From: Lysobacteraceae bacterium
GTDB taxonomy: Bacteria > Pseudomonadota > Gammaproteobacteria > Xanthomonadales > Xanthomonadaceae
Assembly: GCA_021299355.1 (NCBI GenBank)
Contig: JAJTGG010000021.1
Span: 1 to 46,391, forward strand
Length of the DNA stretch: 46,391 nucleotides
Reading direction: 5' to 3'
In this document: one piece after another, positions 1 through 7,325 of the stretch
How the letters are laid out: each line of letters begins with the position of its first letter
Numbering within the stretch: position 1 is the stretch's first letter
Program-made: the position numbers and the translations under genes
The notes under the pieces: generated by a model
What the model was told of the DNA's origin: nothing
The model's input: only the letters and a program-made list of their open reading frames with translations
Database searches by the model: none

Positions 1-37
1 ATCGTCAATACCGGTTCGATTTACTGATTCCGCTGCG

Positions 38-223
38 ATGACCGCAAAAAAAGCCTTTCCGCTACGCATCAACGCCCGGTTGCTGGAAGCCGTCCAGCAC
101 TGGGCCGATGACGACCTGCGCTCGCTGAATGCGCAGATCGAGTATGTGTTGCGCGAGGCACTTCGCAAGGCCGACCGCCTTCCGGCGGCAAGAATCGACG
201 AGGACGACCGTAATGAACGATAA
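38..223 (+). CDS. Arc-like ribbon-helix-helix DNA-binding protein
   Basis: A 61-residue protein with the layout of the Arc/CopG ribbon-helix-helix family. A short strand (FPLRINARLLEAVQHWA, about residues 7-23) is followed by two helices (SLNAQIEYVLREALRKADR, about 29-47). Such proteins dimerise and insert paired strands into the DNA major groove, usually as autoregulators or antitoxins. No toxin-like partner is visible. The next gene encodes a membrane protein and overlaps this one by 11 bases, so the two are probably translated together. The region upstream of base 38 holds no clear promoter and runs into the window edge, so it may be part of a longer operon. The fold is fairly sure; the target is unknown. 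Confidence 0.75.
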   Translation: MTAKKAFPLRINARLLEAVQHWADDDLRSLNAQIEYVLREALRKADRLPAARIDEDDRNER

Positions 224-746
224 CCGCAAGAGTTTCACCCTTTCACCCATCGGCGCATCCGCCATATGGTTCTTTGCCGTAATGACACTGCTTCCGGTCC
301 TGATTATCGCTTTCATCTGGTGGAGCAATCCTGATGAATTCAGCGAAATGCCGCTCTGGCTCCTGGGTCTATTGCTCGGCATCGGTCCGGCAATTCTGAT
401 TGCCGCCGCGATGGGCGTCAGGAATCCGCAAGCCAAACTGGGCAAGGATGGGCTGTCGATTAAAGTCAGCTTCATCGATAAGCAATGGGCAATCAGTACC
501 ATCGATCGCGCCAATGCAGCATTGGTCAATCTGGAATCCCGGCAGGAGCTGCGGCCGAAATGGAAACTGTGGGGGGCGGCCATGCCCGGCCTGAGTTCGG
601 GCCTATTCAAACTCTACGATGGCCGTAAAGCGCACGTTTACATCACCGACCGCAGCAAAGTCGTCTATCTGCCTACCCAAAACGGTCCGGTTTTATTAAG
701 CTTGGAGCGACCGAGGGAATTCCTCGACGCCCTGCAGGCCCTGTAA
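213..746 (+). CDS. Two-helix membrane protein with PH-like C-terminal domain
   Basis: A 177-residue protein. The ATG at 213 was chosen over an in-frame start at 129 because the earlier one would lie deep inside the upstream gene. Two hydrophobic segments (about residues 18-36 and 47-66) form a membrane hairpin. The remaining 110 residues are soluble, rich in strands, and resemble bacterial PH-like domains (IKVSFIDKQWAISTIDRANA, then VYITDRSKVVYLPTQ). PH-like domains of this kind usually support protein or lipid contact rather than catalysis. It overlaps the Arc-like gene upstream by 11 bases and its stop overlaps the next start (TAATG), implying coupled translation. The function is unknown and the domain call is tentative. 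Confidence 0.65.
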   Translation: MNDNRKSFTLSPIGASAIWFFAVMTLLPVLIIAFIWWSNPDEFSEMPLWLLGLLLGIGPAILIAAAMGVRNPQAKLGKDGLSIKVSFIDKQWAISTIDRANAALVNLESRQELRPKWKLWGAAMPGLSSGLFKLYDGRKAHVYITDRSKVVYLPTQNGPVLLSLERPREFLDALQAL

Positions 747-1540
747 TGCTGATTCCCGCGGAATACCGTCTCATCAATGGCAACAGGCTGGATGCGGTGC
801 CGGCCTGCCTGTACCGCGCCCGCGCCAATTCCCACGCCCGTCAACTTGCCCGGGCCGACTGGCTGATCCGTGAGCGCGACAGCGGAAACTTCATCGCGAC
901 CATGCAAGGCTCACGGGTACATTTCATGAACCGCAGCCCTGCCCCGCAGCAGTGGTTGGATGCCGTCTCCGAATTGCTGGCGTCTGCAGACAGCGGTTTT
1001 GCTTTTCTGCCCCTCTCCGGACTGAACCCCCTACTTGATGAACTCGGAATCGATGCCGAAATTTATGGCCGGCAGACCGGTCTGTCGGCCGTGGCCGAAC
1101 CGGTCCAGTTGGAATACGCAGGCCGTGATTGTTTTCGGCGTCCTTTATGGCTGGCGTACGATGCCGCCAAGGCCTGGGGCCGGATGCAGACTGCTGCCGC
1201 GGCCGATGACGTCCGGCTGCAGGCCATTTCCGGCTACCGGAGCGTGCATTACCAGATGGGGATTTTCCGTCGCAAAAGCGCCCGCGGCATTGCCTTGCAT
1301 GACATTCTTGCCGTGAATGCGGCCCCGGGGTTCAGTGAACATCACAGCGGGCGCGCCATCGATATCGGTACGCCGGGAGAACCGGCCGCCATGGAAAGCT
1401 TCGAGGACACGGTGGCATTCGCTTGGTTGCAAGGGCATGCAGCCACCTACGGTTTCCGGATGAGCTATCCGCGCGGCAATGCGCACGGCATCAGCTATGA
1501 ACCTTGGCATTGGTTCTGGATCGGCGGCGATCAATCCTGA
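746..1540 (+). CDS. M15-family D,D-carboxypeptidase (VanY-like)
   Basis: A 264-residue zinc peptidase of family M15B, which trims the terminal D-Ala of peptidoglycan stem peptides. The zinc-site signature S-x-H-x-x-G-x-A-x-D is present as SEHHSGRAID (residues 197-206, zinc ligands His199 and Asp206). The catalytic Glu and third His appear in EPWHW (Glu252, His255), and GYRS (163-166) supplies the usual arginine. The catalytic part is residues 120-260; the first 110 residues match nothing I recognise. I see no signal peptide, unlike most VanY-type enzymes, so export is unclear. It starts inside the stop codon of the preceding gene and its own 3' end overlaps the convergent glycosylase gene by 10 bases. 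Confidence 0.85.
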   Translation: MLIPAEYRLINGNRLDAVPACLYRARANSHARQLARADWLIRERDSGNFIATMQGSRVHFMNRSPAPQQWLDAVSELLASADSGFAFLPLSGLNPLLDELGIDAEIYGRQTGLSAVAEPVQLEYAGRDCFRRPLWLAYDAAKAWGRMQTAAAADDVRLQAISGYRSVHYQMGIFRRKSARGIALHDILAVNAAPGFSEHHSGRAIDIGTPGEPAAMESFEDTVAFAWLQGHAATYGFRMSYPRGNAHGISYEPWHWFWIGGDQS

Positions 1541-2196
1541 GAGCGTTTGACGGCTTCTTTGCGGAAATCGGCAATCCGCCACAGGTAAAAGCTGGCCAAG
1601 GTCCGGTACGGCGCCCAGGCCTCTCCGCGCAACATGAGCGCTTTTGGCTGCGGCATTTCCGATAAGCCATCCAAGAGCATGGCGCCCTGACGCACGCCCA
1701 GATCATCCGCCGGAAGCACATCCGGCCGGCCAAGGCGGAACATCAGCATCATTTCGACCGTCCAACGGCCGATACCGCGGGTCGGTACCAGCGCCGCGAT
1801 GATGGCTTCATTGTCGAGATACTGCAGACTGCGCGAATCCGGAATTTCCCCCGCCTTGTCACGGCGCGCAAGATCGCGCAGTGCCAGGGTCTTGTTTCCG
1901 GAAACGCCGCATGCGCGCAGCTGTGCATCACTCAGCCGTGCAAGGGTTTGGTGGTGGAAGCATGGTTCGGGCATGGCTTGCTCCACCCGTCCGACGATAG
2001 TGGCCGCCGCCTTGCCGCTGAGCTGCTGGTAGAGGATTGCGCGCGCGAGGGCATCGGCGACATCGAATGGTTTGCCCCAGCCCGATGAGTAATCGATGCG
2101 ACCTATTTTCTGCACCCAGGGTCTGAACGCGGAATCCGCCCTGAGCAGCGCGCGACGGGCGGCAGCCGCATCGAAGCCGCGTTTATAGCGAGGCAT
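1531..2196 (-). CDS. alkA: AlkA-type DNA-3-methyladenine glycosylase (HhH-GPD)
   Basis: A 221-residue base-excision repair glycosylase that removes alkylated purines such as 3-methyladenine. The helix-hairpin-helix/GPD core is clear: VPTRGIGRWTVEMMLMF carries the hairpin, followed by VLPADDLGVRQG, where the second Asp of ADD is the expected catalytic residue. It lacks the N-terminal domain of E. coli AlkA (282 residues) and so resembles the shorter Mag1-like enzymes. The ATG at 2196 (MPRYKRGF) is preferred to an upstream start at 2256 because the protein homology begins there. Its start overlaps the frame-shifted tail of the upstream gldG-like gene (stop at 2183-2185), so translation may once have been coupled. 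Confidence 0.88.
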   Translation of the reverse strand: MPRYKRGFDAAAARRALLRADSAFRPWVQKIGRIDYSSGWGKPFDVADALARAILYQQLSGKAAATIVGRVEQAMPEPCFHHQTLARLSDAQLRACGVSGNKTLALRDLARRDKAGEIPDSRSLQYLDNEAIIAALVPTRGIGRWTVEMMLMFRLGRPDVLPADDLGVRQGAMLLDGLSEMPQPKALMLRGEAWAPYRTLASFYLWRIADFRKEAVKRSQD

Positions 2197-2343
2197 GTCC
2201 ACCGACCCGGGCATAGTCCCTGAACATCTTTCTGCGGATTCCGATGATGCCGGCAATGATCAGAAGCAGTAATGGCAGACCGAAAATATTCAGCAGTTTG
2301 ATGCGTTGCCCCAGATGTTCGACATCTTCATTCAATTCGCGCT
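2183..2343 (-). pseudogene. Out-of-frame C-terminal tail of the GldG-like gene
   Basis: Read in the -1 frame relative to the main gldG-like reading frame, these bases encode 52 residues beginning RELNEDVEHLGQRIKLLN. A strong membrane helix follows (FGLPLLLLIIAGIIGI), then a basic end (RRKMFRDYARVGGHASL). This is the expected C-terminal coiled segment and membrane anchor of the family. There is no ribosome-binding site and no suitable start, so it is not an independent gene. A stop in this frame slightly upstream (near 2373) and the conserved residues on both sides place the shift between about 2332 and 2373. The simplest repair is one missing G after the CTG codon at 2346-2344. Confidence 0.85.
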
Positions 2344-3753
2344 CAGCTCGGCCAACAGTCCGATCTGGCTGTCACGGTAACGCTGCTCAGCGTTGCGACG
2401 GAGCTGATCGACTTTTTCGAAGGGCCTAGCGACCATGCCGCGGCTTCGGATCGAGATGAGATCGTCGGATCCGGAGAGCTGGTCGATGACATTGAAGAAA
2501 AAATCTCCGTTGCTGGCCTGTGCACTGTATACCGGCTCGCCGAATAGATTGCTTTCCAGAACCCAAAGCCGATCACTCAGGAAATCGGTATCGCTGATGA
2601 CGATGAAATTGATACGGCCGCCACCGGACTTGGAATCCTCGGATTTACCCGTAAAACGCGCCGCGAGCACGAACGGCTCCTGACTCGACACGAACTTATT
2701 CAGCAGCTTTTCGGGGTCATCGGCTGCGCTCCGGTAGGCCACTGCATCAAGCAGTCGCGAGGCATCGGAACTCTGCAACAGGGGTTCGATCTGCAGAATG
2801 CTGCTGTCACGTATGGTCAAGGCACCTGCACTGGACAGGACGATGCGGTCGAGATCCGTGGTCACCACGTCGCTCTGGTTCATTGCCGCGCCGGGAAGGC
2901 TGATCAGACCCGGATTCCGCTTCGGAAACTGGTTTTCGTTGAGCTGCATAAGCCAGGCAGCGTTCGGATCGAGCAGGATAACGGCATGCCGACCCGCATT
3001 GATGAAATCCTGGATCTGCCTGTAGCTGTCGTCAGGCCAGCCGCGCGGATGCATGACCCAGATTACATCGATATCGTCGGAGATTTTAAGAGCCCTCGGC
3101 GACAAGGTCACCAAGTCATAGCGCTCCGAAAGCTGTCGGAAAGCCACCCATGCCGGCGTGACCGGTCCGAAAGCAGGATTGGCGTTGCCGGTAACCGGCA
3201 ATTCGGTGATCAGGGCCACTTTCGGTTTTTCAATGCGCTGCACCGAGCGGATGAGCTTGGAAAGCTCGTATTCCAGATGCTCTTCGGCTTCGGGTTTGAC
3301 GAATCCGATGGTATTCTTCCGGCCATCGGAAAGCGCCGTCAATCCGAAATAAAGCGGTCCCGACCCATCCTCGAGCGGAATGGCAAAAATGCCATCGGCA
3401 ATGGCCGCGTCCTCCATCACTGAATACGGCTCAGGATCGAGAATGCTGAGCTTGATCCTGCCATCGGACTGCGCCGCGTACTCCTCGACCTTCTCGACCA
3501 CGCGCGTGGCATATTGACGGAATTGAGGGTAAGGACGCGCTTCTTTTTCGGAATAATAGAGCGTCAATGTCACCGGAGAGCGGATATCACGCAGGACGTG
3601 GATACTGCCCTCCGATAGTGTGAACAGCCGTTTTTCGGTCAGATCAAGACGTACGGGCGGCATGAGGACCAGCGCCAGCTGGCACAGCACGAAATAGACG
3701 CAGGATAGAACCAGAATCGATAGCGGCAGACGCGCGGATGCAGGCAGCTTCAT
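2332..3753 (-). CDS. GldG-like ABC-2 accessory protein, frameshifted near its 3' end
   Basis: A 473-residue reading frame for the GldG-like subunit of an ABC-2 type system. It has one N-terminal membrane helix (about residues 10-31), then a large extracytoplasmic region of the Gld/IFT52-like kind (LFTLSEGSIHVLRDI, then a Rossmann-like section with VIWVMHPRGW and AVILLDP). Family members end with a second membrane helix. Here the frame stops early at LLAELSAN, but that helix is encoded immediately downstream in the -1 frame (see 2183-2343). Restoring one G between 2343 and 2344 gives AELERELNEDVEHLG and an intact protein of about 523 residues. It overlaps the permease gene by 4 bases (ATGA). 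As written it would lack its C-terminal anchor. Confidence 0.85.
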   Translation of the reverse strand: MKLPASARLPLSILVLSCVYFVLCQLALVLMPPVRLDLTEKRLFTLSEGSIHVLRDIRSPVTLTLYYSEKEARPYPQFRQYATRVVEKVEEYAAQSDGRIKLSILDPEPYSVMEDAAIADGIFAIPLEDGSGPLYFGLTALSDGRKNTIGFVKPEAEEHLEYELSKLIRSVQRIEKPKVALITELPVTGNANPAFGPVTPAWVAFRQLSERYDLVTLSPRALKISDDIDVIWVMHPRGWPDDSYRQIQDFINAGRHAVILLDPNAAWLMQLNENQFPKRNPGLISLPGAAMNQSDVVTTDLDRIVLSSAGALTIRDSSILQIEPLLQSSDASRLLDAVAYRSAADDPEKLLNKFVSSQEPFVLAARFTGKSEDSKSGGGRINFIVISDTDFLSDRLWVLESNLFGEPVYSAQASNGDFFFNVIDQLSGSDDLISIRSRGMVARPFEKVDQLRRNAEQRYRDSQIGLLAELSAN

Positions 3754-4487
3754 TCGCCGCCCTTTCGTGCACGCAGCACAAGCAGATTGACTGCGAGCCA
3801 GAACAACGCGGTCAACGCGAAGAAAAGCACATCGCGCAGATCCAGTACACCACGGGTAATCGCATTCAGATGCGTCAGGAAGCTCATGGATCCGATCAGA
3901 TCGACGATATGCTGGGGGAATATTTCACGCACGGGATTGAGCGCAAGCGGGTAGCCCGCCAGCAGGTAGAGCAGCAGAATCATCGCCGTCAGCAGATAGA
4001 CCACGAGCTGATTTTCGCTGAACGAGGAAACACAGAGCCCTATGGCCAGCATTGCTGCAAGCATCAGGCAGGTACCCATGTAGCCGAGCATGATGGTGCC
4101 ATGATCGGGATCGCCCAACCAGGCCAAACTGAGCCAAAGCGGAAAGGAGAGCAACAGGGCACCGACCGCGACACACCAGAGCGCCACGAACTTGGCCAGT
4201 ACCTGCTGCCAGGGCGGGAGCGGCAGGGCATCCAGCAGCTCGATGGTGCCGGAACGGAATTCCTCCGACCAGCTGCGCATCGACAATGCCGGCACCAGCA
4301 GCAGGCAGACCCAGGGCAGCAAGCGGAAATAGGCCTGCATGCTGGCCTGTCCGGTTTCATACAGATCCCCGAGATAGAACACAAAACTGTTCGACAGCAT
4401 GAGGAAAATGACGGTGAAGACCAAGGCCAGTGGTGTGCGGAAATAAGCAGCAAGCTCACGCCTGAACAATGCCAGGAAGGCGCTCAT
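3750..4487 (-). CDS. ABC-2 type permease, GldF-like
   Basis: A 245-residue integral membrane protein with six predicted helices, the usual size for the permease of a GldA/GldF/GldG-type ABC system. The N-terminus (FRRELAAYFRTPLALVFTVIFL) is the cytoplasmic amphipathic segment and first helix typical of ABC-2 permeases. SWSEEFRSGTIELLDALPLP (about 70-90) is the family loop after helix 2. It is translated between the ATPase gene (4-base overlap at 4484-4487) and the GldG-like gene (4-base overlap at 3750-3753). Outside the Bacteroidetes gliding system the exported substrate of these transporters is not established, and nothing here identifies it. Confidence 0.9.
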   Translation of the reverse strand: MSAFLALFRRELAAYFRTPLALVFTVIFLMLSNSFVFYLGDLYETGQASMQAYFRLLPWVCLLLVPALSMRSWSEEFRSGTIELLDALPLPPWQQVLAKFVALWCVAVGALLLSFPLWLSLAWLGDPDHGTIMLGYMGTCLMLAAMLAIGLCVSSFSENQLVVYLLTAMILLLYLLAGYPLALNPVREIFPQHIVDLIGSMSFLTHLNAITRGVLDLRDVLFFALTALFWLAVNLLVLRARKGGE

Positions 4488-5407
4488 GGTCTGGCCTCGG
4501 CAACGGTCTTGGCAAATACCTCATCGAGTCGTCCGACTTCCAGACGCAGATCGAGATAAGGCACGCTCTTCTGTGCCAAACGCTCGGCAATGATCTGGTT
4601 ATGCGGTTTGCTGCCCTGCACGAACACATACAGGCGCCCGTCTGCAGCATTCTGTTCGAAACCGCTGACACCGGATAGCCCTTCCAGGGCGGCGCGCGCC
4701 GCGATGCTTTCACGGGCGACGAACGACACGGCATTGTGGTACTTCGATTGATGCAAGAGCTCTTCGGTGCTCTTGTCGAGCAGTTTCCTGCCGCCACCCA
4801 TGATCATGGTGCGCGAGCACAGCGCCAACACATCGTCGATCTGATGGGTGCTCATCAGGATGGCACTGGTTTTTCCGAGATCCTGGATCAGGCGCCGGAC
4901 CTGCTGCTTCTGGATGGGATCCAGCCCGTCGGTCGGCTCGTCGAGCAGCAGCACCGGCGGACGATGCATGATTGCCGCCGCCAAGGCGACGCGGCGCATC
5001 GAGCCTTTGGACAGTGTCGACACGGTCTGATGCGCGATCGGATTCAAAGTGAGCCGCTCGCAGATGTCATCCACGGTGTCGTAGGCCCTCTTGCCCAGCC
5101 CACGTGCAGAGGCAATGAAGCGCAGGTAGACGATGACACTGGACTCGCGGTAGACCGGCGCATGCTCGGGCAAGTAGCCCAGACTCCGGCGAAGGGCGAG
5201 CGGTTCCTCCCAGGGATTGTAGCCACCGAGCCGGACGCTTCCGCGATCCGGCCTGAGGAATCCGGACAGCATGCGCATGCAGGTTGTCTTGCCTGCGCCG
5301 TTCGGACCGAGCAAAGCCACGATTTCACCGCGCTCGACCTGGAAGCCGAGATCCTCAACGGCGGCAATCGCACCGAAACGCTTACTGATTCGTTCTGCCT
5401 GGATCAT
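4484..5407 (-). CDS. ABC transporter ATP-binding protein, GldA-like
   Basis: A 307-residue ABC ATPase that would power the adjacent permease. The Walker A motif is GPNGAGKTT (about residues 34-42), the signature is LSKGS with MRRVALAAA following (an unusual KGS in place of SGGQ, common in this subfamily), and Walker B is VLLLDEPTDGLD, followed by an H-loop (STHQIDD). The last 90 residues form the accessory C-terminal domain seen in ABC-2 exporters. The ATG at 5407 is used; the GTG three bases upstream is also in frame. A good promoter lies at 5436-5463, making this the first gene of the gldA-F-G-like operon, which may continue into the glycosylase gene. Confidence 0.92.
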   Translation of the reverse strand: MIQAERISKRFGAIAAVEDLGFQVERGEIVALLGPNGAGKTTCMRMLSGFLRPDRGSVRLGGYNPWEEPLALRRSLGYLPEHAPVYRESSVIVYLRFIASARGLGKRAYDTVDDICERLTLNPIAHQTVSTLSKGSMRRVALAAAIMHRPPVLLLDEPTDGLDPIQKQQVRRLIQDLGKTSAILMSTHQIDDVLALCSRTMIMGGGRKLLDKSTEELLHQSKYHNAVSFVARESIAARAALEGLSGVSGFEQNAADGRLYVFVQGSKPHNQIIAERLAQKSVPYLDLRLEVGRLDEVFAKTVAEARP

Positions 5408-5435
5408 CACGCCCTACCCAACCGGTTTGTTCAAG

Positions 5436-5463
5436 TGTATAGAAAAGCGCGGGATACTGACAA
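5436..5463 (-). promoter_or_regulatory. Sigma70-type promoter for the gldA-like operon
   Basis: On the minus strand, TTGTCA (5463-5458) and TATACA (5441-5436) are separated by 16 bases. They match the -35 and -10 consensus at 5 and 4 of 6 positions. A transcript would start near 5429, leaving a leader of about 22 bases before the ATG at 5407. The element sits just downstream of the terminator of the previous minus-strand gene, which fits an operon start. Confidence 0.5.
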
Positions 5464-5476
5464 TGTGCGCCCAAAC

Positions 5477-5501
5477 AAAAAGCGGGCCGAAGCCCGCTTT
5501 T
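5477..5501 (-). terminator. Rho-independent terminator after the SRPBCC gene
   Basis: On the minus strand a perfect GC stem, GCGGGC-TTCG-GCCCGC, with a UUCG tetraloop is flanked by A and T runs and followed by TTTTTGTTT. It lies about 10 bases past the stop codon at 5512. The flanking A/T pairs extend the stem to 10 bases. The symmetry could also stop plus-strand transcription, but no plus-strand gene ends nearby. Confidence 0.88.
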
Positions 5502-5511
5502 CCGGTATTGC

Positions 5512-6561
5512 TTACTTGAGCGGCCAATAGACCTTGAACTTCGCGTCTTCGGTCATCATCAACTGCGGCGGCACCAGATACTCCTCATAGGCACGATCGC
5601 GGGTCGACGCCCCGTTGACCATGGCCCAGGCACGCACGGATTGACGCTCGCTTTCCAGACCCGTCGCATAGCCCGTGTAATCGGTGGTCGCGGCACGGCC
5701 GCCCGGGATCTGTTCGAACGTGACCTCGGCTTCGGTCTTGACGACCCATTCACCGGTGCTAACACCATCTTTGCTGACCGGCTGGACGACATCGAAACTG
5801 TAGCTATCCGAGGTGAACTCATTGGTCACGATGCGCATCGGGCCGTTCGCCTGCAAGCCATTGGCGGCGATGATTTTGTTAATCCAGGCCATCTTGTTGA
5901 CGATACCGATGGCGATTTCATTGTTATCCCGCTTGGAAATGACGGTAGCCACCAACGCATTGGTTGCAGGAACCTCGGTGAACGTGATCGGACTCACCCG
6001 ATCGGCATAGGAAAGCTTCGGAATCGTCGCCAGAAAGGTGGTCAGGCGCTTGGAACCGGCTTTGATCTTGTCGCCGACGTTGCGCTCGACATACATACCC
6101 GCAAAACGGCCAAACAGGTTCCAGCCATAATCGACTTCATAGACCTGACTGATTTCAACGTTCTTGTTCAACGGACCGGTGCGGTCGAGGGTGATGGTCA
6201 GGAATTTATCACTGCCCTGCGAGCTGTCGTCAATGGCAAATTTAATCTTTTCCTGGGGAACGCTTTCAATCAGTTTCCAGGTGCCGCTGCCGGTGGACCG
6301 GTTCAAGGAGCTGTAGCTCATGGTCGCGCCGACGCCGCTGGCCGGATCACTGACCTGGGACTTCAGCATGCTGTCCGAGCGCAGGATGTTCCATTCGTCA
6401 AAACGGTTGAAGCCGTTGAGGACATCGTATACGGTACTGATCGGACGGTTACTTTCGATTTTGTATTCGACGGTGCGCTTCGACGGCAGAAACAGGGCGA
6501 CCACGGCGAAAAGCACGATGACCACAGCCAACGAAATCAGGAATTCGTAAATTCGGTTCAT
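5512..6561 (-). CDS. Membrane-anchored SRPBCC / GyrI-like effector-binding protein
   Basis: A 349-residue protein with one N-terminal membrane helix (LISLAVVIVLFAVVALFLP, residues 8-26) that tethers two domains outside the cytoplasm or at its face. Residues 35-180 look like an SRPBCC (START/polyketide-cyclase) hydrophobic-cavity domain (RPISTVYDVLNGFNRFDEW). Residues 190-345 look like a GyrI/Bet v1-type effector-binding domain. Such fusions bind small hydrophobic ligands, but the ligand is unknown. A purine-rich Shine-Dalgarno (GGAGAGAG) precedes the ATG and a UUCG terminator follows, so it is probably transcribed alone. A 5-bp hairpin with a GAAA loop (6588-6601) lies in the upstream region. 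Confidence 0.8.
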   Translation of the reverse strand: MNRIYEFLISLAVVIVLFAVVALFLPSKRTVEYKIESNRPISTVYDVLNGFNRFDEWNILRSDSMLKSQVSDPASGVGATMSYSSLNRSTGSGTWKLIESVPQEKIKFAIDDSSQGSDKFLTITLDRTGPLNKNVEISQVYEVDYGWNLFGRFAGMYVERNVGDKIKAGSKRLTTFLATIPKLSYADRVSPITFTEVPATNALVATVISKRDNNEIAIGIVNKMAWINKIIAANGLQANGPMRIVTNEFTSDSYSFDVVQPVSKDGVSTGEWVVKTEAEVTFEQIPGGRAATTDYTGYATGLESERQSVRAWAMVNGASTRDRAYEEYLVPPQLMMTEDAKFKVYWPLK

Positions 6562-6680
6562 TTAAAAACTCTCTCCAAGGGGCAAACTGCCCTTTCGGGC
6601 AATCAGTCTCAAAGGATACCATTTAATGTCCGGATTGGGTTGGTCCGACCCGCCCTTTTCACCGGCCGGAGGGGTGCCGT

Positions 6681-7322
6681 TTAGACGATTTTGAGTTCGA
6701 AAGCCTTCAACACGGCCCGGGTCCGGTCGCGCACCCCGAGCTTGGACAGAATGTTGGAAACGTGGTTCTTGATGGTACCTTCGGCCACGTGCAGGGAGTT
6801 GGCGATTTCTTTGTTGGAAAAACCCCCGGCCATCAGCCGCAGGATTTCGGTTTCACGCTCGGTCAAGGGATCCGGGCGCTCGAGACTGACGAAATGAGTG
6901 TTCATCCCCTCCAGTCCGGACAGTAGCCGTTGCGACATCGCCGGCAGAACCAGCGACCCGCCTTTTGAGACCACCTGGATGGCTTCGACCAACTGCTCCA
7001 GACTCACGTCTTTCAGTAAATAGCCCTTGGCTCCGGCCCGGATTCCGGCCAAGACCAGATCATCGTCATCGAAGGTGGTCAGAATGATGGTCGGCGGCAG
7101 GCGCCCCACGGCCGAGAGCTCCTGCACCGCTTCCAGACCGGATTTGACCGGCATGCGCATATCCATCAACACCACATCCGGTTTGATTTCAGGAATGAGA
7201 TCAATGGCCTGCTGGCCATCACTGGCCTCGGCAACCACATCGATGTCCGCCGCCAGGGATAGCAGGGATTTGACCCCCTGACGGACCAATGTCTGGTCAT
7301 CCACCAAAAAAACTCGAATCAT
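6681..7322 (-). CDS. NarL/FixJ-family response regulator (DesR-like)
   Basis: A 213-residue response regulator. The receiver domain (1-120) has the acidic pair Asp8/Asp9, the phosphorylatable Asp54 in VVLMDMRMP, and the conserved switch Lys in GAKGYLLKD. The C-terminal LuxR-type helix-turn-helix is clear: PLTERETEILRLMAGGFSNK, then GTIKNHVSNILSKLGVRDR. It begins 3 bases after the histidine kinase gene and is its partner. The DesK/DesR resemblance is by architecture; whether it senses membrane state is not shown. No U-rich terminator follows, so readthrough toward the SRPBCC gene 120 bases downstream is possible. Confidence 0.92.
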   Translation of the reverse strand: MIRVFLVDDQTLVRQGVKSLLSLAADIDVVAEASDGQQAIDLIPEIKPDVVLMDMRMPVKSGLEAVQELSAVGRLPPTIILTTFDDDDLVLAGIRAGAKGYLLKDVSLEQLVEAIQVVSKGGSLVLPAMSQRLLSGLEGMNTHFVSLERPDPLTERETEILRLMAGGFSNKEIANSLHVAEGTIKNHVSNILSKLGVRDRTRAVLKAFELKIV

Positions 7323-7325
7323 GCG

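Noticed and set aside
2332-2373. Programmed -1 frameshift in the gldG-like gene
   Set aside because: No X-XXY-YYZ slippery heptamer lies in the window where the shift must occur, and a single missing G explains the break more simply.
6588-6601. Hairpin TGCCC/GGGCA as terminator of the two-component operon
   Set aside because: The 5-bp stem is not followed by a U-rich tract on the minus strand, so it is at most a leader hairpin of the SRPBCC gene.
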